Shown: positions 34,683-43,120 of the stretch, one piece after another
Position numbering within the stretch: position 1 is the stretch's first letter
Layout of the letters: every line of letters starts with the position of its first letter
DNA from: Pontibacter beigongshangensis
GTDB taxonomy: Bacteria > Bacteroidota > Bacteroidia > Cytophagales > Hymenobacteraceae
DNA length: 64,000 nt
Reading direction: 5' to 3'
Assembly: GCF_014332515.1 (NCBI RefSeq)
Contig: NZ_VFSD01000014.1
Location: 62,001-126,000 of the forward strand
The notes under the pieces: generated by a model
Database searches by the model: none
What the model was told of the DNA's origin: nothing
What the model saw: only the letters and a program-made list of their open reading frames with translations
Translations under genes and position numbers: made by a program

Positions 34683-35048
34683 CTAATTATCCGGAGCTCC
34701 GGCTTCTATCCATTGCCTGATTTTGGTAATGTTGCAATCCGAGAGTTTACCGCCGCTCTGGGGCATTGGCACAAAGCCTGGAGCGTGTGAAATAACACCC
34801 AGAAGTTTGCCGCTTCCTGCCGGTTGGCTAACACCAGCATGTGTGTCTAACACTACTCCTCCGCTTGGGTCCGCGCTGCTGTGGCAACTGTAGCAGTTGG
34901 CTGCCAGTATGGGCCTGACAGTGGCTGAGTAGGTAACAGCAGTTGTATCGCAGGGGCCGGGGTCCAGGCTCAGCTCATCCAGGTTGTCGTTTGTACAGGC
35001 CGTTGGCAGGGCCATCAAAAAAATCAACAGGCGGGTTGTTGGCTTCAT
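34683..35048 (-). CDS. Small c-type cytochrome lipoprotein
   Basis: 121 residues from the ATG at 35048; a longer start at 35105 would bury the signal peptide. The signal ends in lipobox PTAC (Cys18). One heme c site is present, C52-Y-S-C55-H56 (AANCYSCHSSADPSGG), in the arrangement of planctomycete-type cytochrome c domains. A likely Met ligand lies in FVPMPQSGGKLSDCNI. The protein probably sits on the periplasmic face of a membrane and passes electrons. It is in the operon CHRD - cytochrome - YceI - DUF5777. Its partner oxidase or reductase is not in this window. Confidence 0.85.
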   Translation of the reverse strand: MKPTTRLLIFLMALPTACTNDNLDELSLDPGPCDTTAVTYSATVRPILAANCYSCHSSADPSGGVVLDTHAGVSQPAGSGKLLGVISHAPGFVPMPQSGGKLSDCNITKIRQWIEAGAPDN

Positions 35049-35175
35049 GAAATAAAGTCTGGTTATACTTACAATAGCCTGTGCAGTTCCCGCGCTTTCA
35101 AACACGAAGACTTACCGTATGAGCAGGAACAGTACAGGGCTTTTCTTCCTGATATAAAAGTTGGCGCAGCTCCTG

Positions 35176-35631
35176 TTACCGTGTCAGCTGGCCCCTGATC
35201 TCACCGGCCGGGAATTGGGCGCTGTGGATGTTTATAAACCACATGCCTGCCAGCAGGTCTGCTTCCTGCTCCTGAGTAAGAGCGGGTGTCTGGCCGGTAA
35301 CAGGGCTGGTATAAGGAGCCGATCCGATACCGATGGCCACTGGCCCCGGTTCTGTTGGCCCGCCTTTATGAAAGTGCATATTTGTGGCATCTATACCCGA
35401 AAATGTAATGGTGTAGGCTATCTTCTTAGTTGACCTGTCGTAGACACCGTCAAACGTACCGGTGGCCTGCGAACTGTTGGCAGGAACCTCCTTGGCGCCA
35501 GTTAGGGTGATGTTCTGAAACGTGACCAGGTTGTTCATGTCGTCATCATCATCATCGCAACCGCTAAAAGGAATTACCAGCAGGCATAAAAGCGGCAGGA
35601 ACAGCCTGCGCAGGATGTTTGAATTTTTCAT
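35176..35631 (-). CDS. CHRD-domain lipoprotein
   Basis: 151 residues. Lipoprotein signal with lipobox FSGC (Cys25), followed at once by six aspartates (DDDDDD), a pattern common after the anchor of surface-exposed lipoproteins in Bacteroidota. Residues about 38-150 form a CHRD domain (PF07452): TLTGAKEVPANSSQATGTFD, AYTITFSGIDATNMHFHKG, then LLAGMWFINIHSAQFPAGEI, RGQL. CHRD domains were first seen in chordin; their bacterial function is unknown. It is first in a likely four-gene unit; the gap to the cytochrome gene is 127 bp, so it may also be separate. Confidence 0.88.
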   Translation of the reverse strand: MKNSNILRRLFLPLLCLLVIPFSGCDDDDDDMNNLVTFQNITLTGAKEVPANSSQATGTFDGVYDRSTKKIAYTITFSGIDATNMHFHKGGPTEPGPVAIGIGSAPYTSPVTGQTPALTQEQEADLLAGMWFINIHSAQFPAGEIRGQLTR

Positions 35632-35672
35632 AGCAATACAGTTTTAGTTAAAAATGAAGTCAAAAGATGTCT

Positions 35673-35688
35673 TATAACCTATGTTATA
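35673..35688. promoter_or_regulatory. Palindrome TATAACCTATGTTATA upstream of the CHRD gene
   Basis: Perfect arms TATAAC / GTTATA around CTAT, 42 bp upstream of the CHRD start. It may be an operator for the CHRD-cytochrome-YceI unit. No regulator is assigned. Confidence 0.35.
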
Positions 35689-35822
35689 GCATGTAAAAAG
35701 GCCCAAGTATCAGGACACATGGTATAGGAGTTTTTCTGCAAATAGTACTTTTTCAGCTGTTAGACTGAGAGGGCAGGTGTAGCAAACCGTCTTGTGTCGG
35801 TACTTAAGTAGTAGTTGATGCG

Positions 35823-37163
35823 TTATTTTTTAAGATCAAAGGTATAGCCGGCCATCAGCAACAGGCCTGCACTGGTTAATTTCACATTTCCGGCCCCGAT
35901 AGCCGAAAGCGGGATTTTAACAAAAGGCTCTGCCCCCACAGTAAAGGCGGGCGATAGTTTGCGGGAGTAGCCTACCGAGAAGTTCTGCACCGCCAACCAG
36001 TGCCTGTTCTGGTTATCCACTGCATAGGTTTTAGTATAAGGGTAGCTCACATTGCTTTCGTAGTTATACTCGTACTGCTCGTTTAGCATGATATAACTCG
36101 ATAGGCCAGCCTGTACCGTGAGTTGGTTACGGCCCCGCTCCAGCACCAGCCACCGGAGGTTCAGCGGAATATCCAGCACTTTACAGGTAGCGTTTATGTA
36201 GTCCGGCAGGTGCTTTCCATCCCAATACCCACTCGAAGGAGCATAATCTCCCGGAAGGGCGCCATAGCGTTTATCCGCCCAAAGCACACCGGAAACGAGG
36301 CTCAGCCTACGCGATAGTGGCACCCCTACCAGCAGCCCCGCATTCGGACTGATTTGCCGGGGATCTTTGAACTTTACCATGGTAAGGTCAGGTGCTACGG
36401 CCAACATGACCTGTACCTGCTTCAGAAAATAGGATTTCTTCTGACTTTCTGCCGGTGGCACCACCTCGGCCATTCCTTCCTTTGCACTGTCGGGTTGGTT
36501 TAGAACTGCTACCGAATCGGGTGCGGCAGGTATTGGCAGCATGTCTTTTCCTGCCAGCTTAGCTGCACCGGTTGTATCGGGTTGGAGTGGCGAGGCCGGG
36601 AGTTCGCCATTTCCCGGCTTCACCTTGTCTGCCCCATGCCGTGGCGGTAAGCTTGCAGGCTGGCTTGCGGCAATGGTGGTTTTTGGGCTGACTGCAATTG
36701 TAGGCCTGTTTTTGTCTGCTATCCGACCTGCTGCAGACTGCCGGCGATCCATGCTACTCTGCTCTGATGCAACCGGAAGGGCCGCCTGGGCAACAGGAGT
36801 TGTACTACTTCTGTTGGAGGAGTGGCCCCCAGGCAGCTTTGCTTCTCCGGTTACAGCACCAGTTTTAGCGTCGGGTAAGGGTAGTTGCTCCCCTGGTGTG
36901 GCAGGTGGTGCCGGGGCCAGACTCTCAGCCTGCTGCGGCTGCTCCTGATCCTTTCTAAGATCAAGTAAGGTGGAGGTACTCATCAGCAAAAGCAGCAACA
37001 CCAGCGGCAGCGCCCGCCAGAAACCAGGCGTGCCACCTCCTGTCTTCTCCAGCTTTTGCTCCATAGCCTGCCAGGCTTCCGGATCATAAGGAGGATCGAA
37101 GCTCTCTACCGATTTCCTGAACAGGTTATCGAGTTCTTCGTCAGACATATTGTTTATCCTCAT
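35823..37163 (-). CDS. Anti-sigma-like N-terminus fused to an outer-membrane beta-barrel domain
   Basis: 446 residues. Residues 1-45 (MSDEELDNLFRKSVESFDPP, YDPEAWQAMEQKL) are a short cytoplasmic segment of the kind found at the N-terminus of Bacteroidota membrane proteins encoded next to ECF sigma factors. A single membrane segment lies at about 48-69 (ALPLVLLLLLMSTSTLLDL). Residues 70-250 are a Pro/Ala/Gln/Ser-rich linker. Residues 251-446 look like a PorT/OmpW-type barrel (NAGLLVGVPLSRRLSLVSGV ... GLLLMAGYTFDLKK). It overlaps the end of the sigma-factor gene by 23 bp. The layout suggests a protein reaching from inner to outer membrane that could hold the sigma factor; this is inference. Start could also be Met6 at 37148. 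Confidence 0.8.
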   Translation of the reverse strand: MRINNMSDEELDNLFRKSVESFDPPYDPEAWQAMEQKLEKTGGGTPGFWRALPLVLLLLLMSTSTLLDLRKDQEQPQQAESLAPAPPATPGEQLPLPDAKTGAVTGEAKLPGGHSSNRSSTTPVAQAALPVASEQSSMDRRQSAAGRIADKNRPTIAVSPKTTIAASQPASLPPRHGADKVKPGNGELPASPLQPDTTGAAKLAGKDMLPIPAAPDSVAVLNQPDSAKEGMAEVVPPAESQKKSYFLKQVQVMLAVAPDLTMVKFKDPRQISPNAGLLVGVPLSRRLSLVSGVLWADKRYGALPGDYAPSSGYWDGKHLPDYINATCKVLDIPLNLRWLVLERGRNQLTVQAGLSSYIMLNEQYEYNYESNVSYPYTKTYAVDNQNRHWLAVQNFSVGYSRKLSPAFTVGAEPFVKIPLSAIGAGNVKLTSAGLLLMAGYTFDLKK

Positions 37164-37770
37164 GTATCCTGCTTTTATTTAATGCCGCCCTTAAATTTGC
37201 CCTCGCCTTCGACAAATTTGATTTAGAAGCCCCTACTGATATTCCCAGTATAGCGCTTATTTCTTCGTGCGTGTACCCATCTATCACATACAGGTTAAAC
37301 ACGGCCCTGTAGCCAGGCGAAAGTAATCGGATCAGACTGATCAGGTATTCATAATTCAGCTGCTGCAACACATCAAATGTATCTGCGGCTGGTTCAACGG
37401 TCTCCAGGTCTGCCAGGTGGTAGTGCCTGAGGTTGTGCCTGTAATTATCCAGGGCGGTGTTGATCATAATGCGCCGGAGCCACCCTTTAAAGGGCTTCTG
37501 CGGATCATACTGTTTCAGCCTGGTGAACACCTTCAGAAACCCGTCGTTCAGGACTTCCTTTGCCTCCTCGGCATCTTTGGAGTAGCGCAGACAGATGCTC
37601 ATGGCATAGCCGAAGAACAGCTTGTACAGCTTTCTTTGAGCATCGCGGCTTTCCTGTAAACAACCGCGAAGAAGCTCCCCGACCTCTTTGCTTTCTGTAT
37701 CAGTCACTCTCTCGGATTTTGTACCCCCATCACGGCCGTAACCTCCGGATGGTTGCCTTGCCTGAAACAT
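37141..37770 (-). CDS. ECF-type RNA polymerase sigma factor
   Basis: 209 residues. Sigma-70 region 2 lies at about 45-115 (YKLFFGYAMSICLRYSKDAE, EAKEVLNDGFLKVFTRLKQY, PFKGWLRRIMINTALDNYRH). Region 4 lies at about 140-200 (LSPGYRAVFNLYVIDGYTHE, EISAILGISVGASKSNLSKA RANL in two parts), with a complete helix-turn-helix. Both regions are intact and nothing else is attached, so it is of ECF size. The stop lies inside the start of the downstream anti-sigma-like/barrel gene (23-bp overlap), a strong sign of a functional pair. The signal sensed is unknown. The first 30 residues are polar and the true start may be slightly downstream. Confidence 0.92.
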   Translation of the reverse strand: MFQARQPSGGYGRDGGTKSERVTDTESKEVGELLRGCLQESRDAQRKLYKLFFGYAMSICLRYSKDAEEAKEVLNDGFLKVFTRLKQYDPQKPFKGWLRRIMINTALDNYRHNLRHYHLADLETVEPAADTFDVLQQLNYEYLISLIRLLSPGYRAVFNLYVIDGYTHEEISAILGISVGASKSNLSKARANLRAALNKSRIHEDKQYV

Positions 37771-37886
37771 TTATTTGAGGTATTCCCAATCGCTTCAATT
37801 CTCTATTTCAGAGATTAAAGGACTATTTATTAAATTACGAAATCAGCTGAAAATGAGCGCAGTAAGAAAGGTAAGATCCGGAGATG

Positions 37887-37918
37887 AGGTTCGCAACCTG
37901 TATCAGGTTGGAAGCAGC
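37887..37918. repeat. Hairpin element (AACCTG-TAT-CAGGTT)
   Basis: AACCTG (37895-37900), TAT, CAGGTT (37904-37909), followed by GGAAGCAGCGGCCGC. Similar in layout to one half of the tandem-hairpin elements. It lies upstream of the sigma-factor gene, next to dispersed repeat copy 12. Confidence 0.5.
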
Positions 37919-37941
37919 GGCCGCAACAGCACCGCTCACCA

Positions 37942-37986
37942 AATTATTCTAATGAAAAAGCCCCTCCGGGACTGTCACCTGCTGCT
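37942..37986 (+). repeat. TCCGGA dispersed repeat, copy 12
   Basis: AATTATTCTAATGAAAAA, then GCCCCTCCGGGAC, then TGTCACCTGCTGCT. Plus orientation; the palindrome is partly lost. Confidence 0.8.
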
Positions 37987-38055
37987 TAGCGGGGGAGCTT
38001 GAACCAGAAGTGTTTTGGATAAAGGCGAAAGTGGAAAGAAATGAAAGCAGTCTGG

Positions 38056-38484
38056 CTAGATCTTTACCGCCTGCCGGGCAAGCAGCTGCCATTGCCCCCG
38101 GTGCTTCTGCCATACGAGCAGCACGTGCAGGTTCACCTTCTCCAGGTTTTCGCTGGCATTCAGCTTCCCAGCCAGCCTGTGCCGCACCAGCGCGGTCTTT
38201 CCGGCAATCTGGATGGTCTGGTTCCTGAGGTCAATTGTCAGCCAGTCGGTGCTGCCGCTCACCAGTTGCTCGATCACGGTGGTTTTACCTTCTACCTCTC
38301 CGCTGGGATGCCCATAGCTAAGCTCCTCCGCCAGCACCTTCTCCAGCACCACTTTATCGGGGTTTACCAATACGGCTCGGTAAGTCTCTACGGCAGCGGC
38401 CACTCTTTTCTCTTCTTTTGATTGCGCCTGCACCGAAAACTGCAGCAACAGGCAGATGCTCAGTAACGCTATTATTATTCTCAT
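38056..38484 (-). CDS. Exported DUF4440 / NTF2-like protein
   Basis: 142 residues. Signal peptide MRIIIALLSICLLLQFSVQA. The mature part is an NTF2/SnoaL-like cone: VAAAVETYRAVLVNPDKVVL, EKVLAEELSYGHPSGEVEGK, then VRHRLAGKLNASENLEKVNL and HVLLVWQKHRGQWQLLARQA. DUF4440 proteins of this sort are common in Bacteroidota; most bind or hydrolyse small molecules and have no fixed function. It is a single gene with repeats on either side. Family good, role unknown. Confidence 0.85.
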   Translation of the reverse strand: MRIIIALLSICLLLQFSVQAQSKEEKRVAAAVETYRAVLVNPDKVVLEKVLAEELSYGHPSGEVEGKTTVIEQLVSGSTDWLTIDLRNQTIQIAGKTALVRHRLAGKLNASENLEKVNLHVLLVWQKHRGQWQLLARQAVKI

Positions 38485-38862
38485 TTTAAATTGTAGATTT
38501 TGCTGCTTTCTCTACGCCCAGGCACGCAGAAGCCTGGCAGGCTGATTTTTTACCTAAAGATTAGCAAGAGATTAAGCTATTAAATTATTCACATAAAACA
38601 TAGCAGAACACAAGATAAATGACCAACTGAAGCCGCACTCCCGCCTCTCTGACATTAGGGAAATGCCCTGGCCTATACTACAGAAGCAGCAAAAGTGCCT
38701 CCGGAGGGGCTTTTTGATTCAAATAATTGCTTCATTGCCTGGTGCTGATTGCTGAAGGGGCCATCTGAAAATGAGGAGATGCTGTAAAGGTTTTTATCTC
38801 TTTCTTAAATAAGCTACAAGATAAGAAGCCGATCTGACTCAGGCAGCAGGCGGCGTATAGCG
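38485..38862. other. Intergenic, 378 bp
   Basis: No gene. It has a small hairpin CCAGGC-N8-GCCTGG near 38517 that lacks a T-run, dispersed repeat copy 13 (38681-38728), and otherwise AT-rich sequence. Confidence 0.6.
38681..38728 (-). repeat. TCCGGA dispersed repeat, copy 13
   Basis: CAGAAGCAGCAAAAGTGCC, then TCCGGAGGGGC, then TTTTTGATTCAAATAATT. Minus orientation. Confidence 0.85.
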
Positions 38863-39777
38863 CTATCGCTGCTGTTCCTTCAGCTGCTTAAACTCCTCCA
38901 GCAATGGCAAGCTGTATGGGGGGCAGGCACCATGGTGCATGGTAACGAAGGCAGAAAGTGCCGCAGCATACGCCAAGGCTACTTCGGGTTGCGCATGGCT
39001 GAGGCTTTTGGCCAGGAAAGCAGCCAGAAAGGAATCGCCGCTCCCAATGGTATCGGCTACCTGTACCGGGTAAGCCTCCTGGAAATACTGTTGAGCAGGT
39101 GTATAAAAAGAGGCGCCCCGGCTGCCTTTGGTCACGATTACTTCTTGGATGTTGAACTGGTCCTGCAGCAGGTTTATCCGGTCCTGCTCGGTGGTCAGGT
39201 TCCGGCCAAACCAGTTGGTTACCAGTTCCAGCTCGGCCAGGTTTAGTTTCAGCAGATGGGCATGCGGCAACAGCTGCGCCAGCATGTCGGGGGAGTAGTA
39301 GGGCTCCCGCAGGTTCACGTCGAACACATTGCAGGCCGAGCGCTTCAGCAGCTCCAGCAGCGTCTGCCGCGACACCTCGCTGCGTGTAATCAGGCTACCG
39401 AAAATGAGCGTGTCGGCGTGCTGTAGCAGGGGCACCAGCGCCTCCTGCAATGCAATGTAATCCCAGGCTACGGGGTACACAATATCATAGCTTACGTCTT
39501 TGTTCTCATTCATCCGCACCTGTACCTCACTGGTAGCGTGGTCAGGATCAACCTGGCAAAAAGCGGTAGACAAACCCCACTCTTGCAGGTGCTCCAGCAA
39601 TTTTCTTCCTCTTTCGTCGTGGCCTACCCGGCTGATCAGGGTGGCCTCTACACCCAGCTGCTGCAGGTGGTAAGCCACGTTCATGGGGGCTCCGCCAGGT
39701 GTGGCAGCTGTTGGCGACACATCCCAGAGCACTTCACCAAAGCAAACAACAACTTTTTTTTCGGAGGAATTATTCAT
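38863..39777 (-). CDS. PfkB family carbohydrate kinase (fructokinase-like)
   Basis: 304 residues from the ATG at 39777 (an in-frame ATG lies at 39798). Ribokinase-fold sugar kinase that phosphorylates a sugar with ATP. Motifs: VVVCFGEVLWDVSPTAATPG, GGAPMNVAYHLQQLGVEATL (PfkB signature 1), NVFDVNLREPYYS, EVIVTKGSRGASFY, and signature 2 DTIGSGDSFLAAFLAKSL with the catalytic Asp in GSGD. The FGEVLWD start and VNLREP segment resemble fructokinases. It lies 105 bp downstream of the LacI-type regulator on the same strand, so is probably controlled by it. The exact sugar is not settled by sequence. Confidence 0.9.
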   Translation of the reverse strand: MNNSSEKKVVVCFGEVLWDVSPTAATPGGAPMNVAYHLQQLGVEATLISRVGHDERGRKLLEHLQEWGLSTAFCQVDPDHATSEVQVRMNENKDVSYDIVYPVAWDYIALQEALVPLLQHADTLIFGSLITRSEVSRQTLLELLKRSACNVFDVNLREPYYSPDMLAQLLPHAHLLKLNLAELELVTNWFGRNLTTEQDRINLLQDQFNIQEVIVTKGSRGASFYTPAQQYFQEAYPVQVADTIGSGDSFLAAFLAKSLSHAQPEVALAYAAALSAFVTMHHGACPPYSLPLLEEFKQLKEQQR

Positions 39778-39882
39778 AGAAGGATTCGCCAAATTCAAAA
39801 TTCAAAACTTGAAATCAGATCACGTATAATCTCCTGGTCTTCAGATCAACCATTTACAATTCAGCTATTTACCAATCAGCAA

Positions 39883-40893
39883 CTAGCAGGACTCTTTCAC
39901 CACAAGCGTTGCTGCCAGGTTCAGCTGCGTTGGCTCCGGGTTGCCTGCAATGAGCTGCAGGAGCGCCTGAACTGCCGCACGGCCTATCTCTGCCATTGGC
40001 TGGCGTATGTGAGTAACCGGACGATAAAAAAGCTCATAGGCATCTGTCTCGTCAAACCCTATAACGGCTACATCTTCGGGCACGCGCAGCTTGTGCTCGT
40101 TTATAAATTTGAGCCCGTGAATGGCGATCTTGTTGGAGGCCAGAAACAGTGCCTCTACCGGCTGGCCCGACAGGAGCAAGTCCTGCAGGTGCTGGTCCAT
40201 GTCCTCTTTCAGCATGTCTTCGTTTACTTCGCGGCACCAACTCTCGGCTGCCGGCAGGTTAAAATCCTGTAAAGCCTGGTGGTAGGCCCTGGTCCTTTCC
40301 TGCAGGTGGTGAAGACCCGACTTGAAATTGATCATGCCAATGTGTTTGTAGCCCTTTTGTATCAGGTGCTCCACCCCTTCGTAGGCGGCCTTATAATTGT
40401 CGAGGGCCACATAGTTGGCGGGCAACCCCGGGAAGTAGCGATCTATGAGCACAAAAGGGATATGATGCTCCTGCAGGTACCGTACCTGCTCCTCGGCATG
40501 CTCGGCAGGGGCAATAATAAAGCCATCGATCTGCCGGTTCAGCAGCACTTTCATCAGGTCCCAGGCTTTTTCGGCATTCTCGTCGGAGCTGCCAAACACT
40601 ACGTTATATTTATGCCGCTTGGCTTCGTCTTCTATGATGCGGGCTATATGCGCTGAGAACGGGTTGGCGATATCGGCCACAATCAGTCCGATGGTGTGGG
40701 TCTTGCCGCTTTTCAGGCTCTTGGCGATCTGGTTTGGCTGGTAGTTGAGCGCTCTGGCAGCCTCCCGGATCTTACTGGCTATCTCCTCTCCTACCCGCTT
40801 CTCCTTCTCCTGCCCGTTGAGCACATAAGACACCAGCGCTGTAGACACCCCCACCTGCTGCGCAATATCCTTTAAGGAAACCTTTCTTTTCAT
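39883..40893 (-). CDS. LacI family transcriptional regulator
   Basis: 336 residues from the ATG at 40893 (a GTG at 40899 is possible). The HTH opens the protein: VSLKDIAQQVGVSTALVSYV, LNGQEKEKRV, with the LacI hinge helix near NYQPNQIAKSLKSGKTHTIG. The periplasmic-binding-like sensor domain follows (GLIVADIANPFSAHIARIIE ... AVIGFDETDAYELFYRPVTH, IRQPMAEIGR). It probably senses a sugar or sugar phosphate and represses the kinase gene directly downstream. A near-palindromic TTAAACGATTAA lies about 42 bp upstream, and the same site in perfect form precedes the MFS transporter gene at 49381. Confidence 0.93.
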   Translation of the reverse strand: MKRKVSLKDIAQQVGVSTALVSYVLNGQEKEKRVGEEIASKIREAARALNYQPNQIAKSLKSGKTHTIGLIVADIANPFSAHIARIIEDEAKRHKYNVVFGSSDENAEKAWDLMKVLLNRQIDGFIIAPAEHAEEQVRYLQEHHIPFVLIDRYFPGLPANYVALDNYKAAYEGVEHLIQKGYKHIGMINFKSGLHHLQERTRAYHQALQDFNLPAAESWCREVNEDMLKEDMDQHLQDLLLSGQPVEALFLASNKIAIHGLKFINEHKLRVPEDVAVIGFDETDAYELFYRPVTHIRQPMAEIGRAAVQALLQLIAGNPEPTQLNLAATLVVKESC

Positions 40894-40921
40894 ACCCACC
40901 TTGTTGTCTTCTCATTTAAAA

Positions 40922-40946
40922 CTTAATATTAAGCTTAAACGATTAA
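40922..40946. promoter_or_regulatory. Candidate LacI-family operator (autoregulation)
   Basis: CTTAATATTAAG (40922-40933) is a perfect palindrome, and overlapping it is TTAAACGATTAA (40935-40946), an 11/12 match to the perfect palindrome TTAAACGTTTAA at 49381-49392. LacI-type operators usually have a central CG, as here. Confidence 0.5.
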
Positions 40947-41089
40947 ACTATCAAGAATTATCTTCCGAAACTGTGCCGCAGGCAGTACTCCAACTGGTTG
41001 ACGCAGCACCAGCACCATTTTGAAACAAGGCGTGGCAACCAACCGCAATGGCTGTGCGGCAGCAAGCCGGCACGCTGTAGATCTGAAAC

Positions 41090-41551
41090 TCACTTCAGCG
41101 CGTCGAAACTATATTGGGCAGTACTCCAGAACTCGTCCAGGGCTATAATGCGAGGCTTAAAAAATGAGATTAGTGCCGGCCAGTCGTCTTTGTTGAACAC
41201 GTTTACGGCGGGCAACTCCTTGTAAATTCTGCTCACCACTCTGTTGTGCTCGTCGGTAGTGTGCAGCACCCACTCCCACTCCTCTCCCAGGGTTTCGTGC
41301 AGCAGCAGGCGCAGCTCCTCAAACTGCTCATAAAAGAGGGCCTGAATCTCCGGGTCCGGGTGGGTCATTTCTATGGCAATAGAGGCAGACTTCTTATCGG
41401 CCTTCATCCTGAAATAAACGTGCTTGAGGCCTGTTTTATAGTTCGCCCAGTTTGTTCTGAGGCCGTCGGCAGATGGGTGCGGTGCTATGTACTGCCCAAA
41501 AGCTGTCCAGAAAGCCTGCCGCAGCTGCGATGCCTGTTCTCTTGTATACAT
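41090..41551 (-). CDS. DUF4268 domain protein
   Basis: 153 residues. The whole protein is one DUF4268 domain (PF14088): MYTREQASQLRQAFWTAFGQ, LRTNWANYKTGLKHVYFRMK, ADKKSASIAIEMTHPDPEIQ, LLLHETLGEEWEWVLH, and the closing FFKPRIIALDEFWSTAQYSF. DUF4268 is often found at the end of restriction-like or nuclease-fold proteins; this free-standing form is common in Bacteroidota and its function is unknown. It is cytoplasmic, single, and not near restriction or defence genes here. Confidence 0.9.
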   Translation of the reverse strand: MYTREQASQLRQAFWTAFGQYIAPHPSADGLRTNWANYKTGLKHVYFRMKADKKSASIAIEMTHPDPEIQALFYEQFEELRLLLHETLGEEWEWVLHTTDEHNRVVSRIYKELPAVNVFNKDDWPALISFFKPRIIALDEFWSTAQYSFDALK

Positions 41552-41787
41552 GTTCTAAAACTACAAACAGGCTGGTTGGATTGCAAAAGGCAACCTTGTT
41601 TAATTGATGTTAATACTGATGTGCCGCAGCAGCCAGGCCGCTTGTTGACAGTGGAAGGCTGCATGGCTGGTTTGGAGATGTGAAGACCCGAAGCTGAAAA
41701 CCCCACGCTTCAGAACTGGCTTCTTTTATTTCCAGGAGAACGCCTGTGTGCTGTTAGTCAGGCCATTTAACTTAACAATCCAGAACT

Positions 41788-42747
41788 TCAGTTTCTGAAA
41801 TTCTGAGTGATCATGAGGCGGCGGGAGCCTCCTTCCATAACACCAATACCTACGCGGCCGAACCTGTGCTGCAGAATATTGGCGCGGTGCCCCGGCGAAT
41901 TCATAAGGCCTTCGTGGGCGATAGGCAAGGTTGGAGCAAGTGCCAGATTCTCGCCGGCAACCCGAAAAGGTATACGGGCTTCTCTGATGCGGTCAAAGGC
42001 ATCCTGGCCTTCGGGGGACTGATGCGAAAAATACCCCCTGCTGAACATGTCGATAGAGTGCTGGCGGGCAACATGGCGGAGGGAGGTATCGGCCACCAAG
42101 GGCTGAAGGCCATGGGCAGACCGCTCAGCATTCAACATCTCCAGCATCTGCTCCTCCAGGTCTGGCCGGGGCCGGGCATTGGTTACCTTAAAGGGCAGGT
42201 CTATGGTTTCCTGCGAGTCCGGCGCCACCGTCATCCCCGTCAGCATGCGTTGACCAATTTCATCAAACATGGGGCCCAGGGCAGTCTCCAGACGGTTGGT
42301 GTAAGTTGCCAGCCTGTTGGCGATGGGGCTTTCCTGCACCCGTGTCGCTATGGCGTCGGGCAACGGAATGGCCAGCAGCAGCAAGGCAATAACGATGGAA
42401 GTCACTAATCCGGTTACCACGCCGGGCACAAGCCCCAGCGCCCGGTTTATTTTATGCCGGTGCACCGTAGCGGGCAGCCTGGTCAGCACCAGATCGAACA
42501 GGAAATGGATTAGCACACTGGCCAGCATCGTAAGGATAAAGAAAGAGACCGGGAAAAGCCAGAAGCTACTCCAGTTCATCGCCCGCCCCAGCCAGCCGGC
42601 AAGGCCCGCATACAGCTGCAAGGCTATCAGCAAACTGATTCCCCACCTTATCAGGTCGAGCGTTCCTACCATAAAGCCGTGGCGCCAGCCCGCCACTACC
42701 CCCGACAGAATGACAATCACAAAAAAAAGGTCGACGATGTTTATCAT
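41788..42747 (-). CDS. CvpA-type membrane domain fused to a CAP/SCP domain
   Basis: 319 residues. Residues 1-130 are a CvpA-like membrane domain with four hydrophobic segments (IVDLFFVIVILSGVVAGWRH, then LIRWGISLLIALQLYAGLAG, WLFPVSFFILTMLASVLIHF, VTGLVTSIVIALLLLAIPLP). Residues 131-195 are a linker. Residues 196-317 are a YkwD-type CAP domain: MLNAERSAHGLQPLVAD, HVARQHSIDMFSRGYFSHQS (His230), GENLAL (Glu256), LMNSPGHRANIL, RVGIGV. CAP domains of this type bind or act on cell-wall or lipid-related ligands. The fusion places the CAP domain on the periplasmic side, if CvpA topology holds. Start is clear; role is unknown. Confidence 0.9.
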   Translation of the reverse strand: MINIVDLFFVIVILSGVVAGWRHGFMVGTLDLIRWGISLLIALQLYAGLAGWLGRAMNWSSFWLFPVSFFILTMLASVLIHFLFDLVLTRLPATVHRHKINRALGLVPGVVTGLVTSIVIALLLLAIPLPDAIATRVQESPIANRLATYTNRLETALGPMFDEIGQRMLTGMTVAPDSQETIDLPFKVTNARPRPDLEEQMLEMLNAERSAHGLQPLVADTSLRHVARQHSIDMFSRGYFSHQSPEGQDAFDRIREARIPFRVAGENLALAPTLPIAHEGLMNSPGHRANILQHRFGRVGIGVMEGGSRRLMITQNFRN

Positions 42748-43120
42748 ATAGGCTCCGCTGTAACAATGTGTTTACGAATAAACAAGAAAAAAAAGTTTAT
42801 GCTGCCACTCCGGGCACTGCCACGCCACGCTGCTTCCATAAGCTTCTGTTCAACATGTCCATTTTTTTTAACCATGAAGACAGGCTAACGCATGTACAAG
42901 CATGCTGCAAGATCAAACCTGGATCCATATCTCTGTTCAACTATATTTTTCGCAACACTTTGCAGTGATAATATCCTGAATTAAGATCCGCTTACGGGTA
43001 ATTTTAAGAAGTGTGGATAAATTTTGAACATGGGATACGTATATGCGTACACGTTGAAGATTTAATAAAAACCACATAAAACTAAATATCTCAAAGCTTT
43101 TTGACTGAAACTACTATACT
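42748..43120. other. Divergent intergenic region, 373 bp
   Basis: Lies between the starts of the CvpA-CAP gene (minus) and glgX (plus), so both promoters should be here. AT-rich. A small palindrome TACG-TATATG-CGTA lies near 43037. I see no TAnnTTTG box I trust. Confidence 0.55.
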
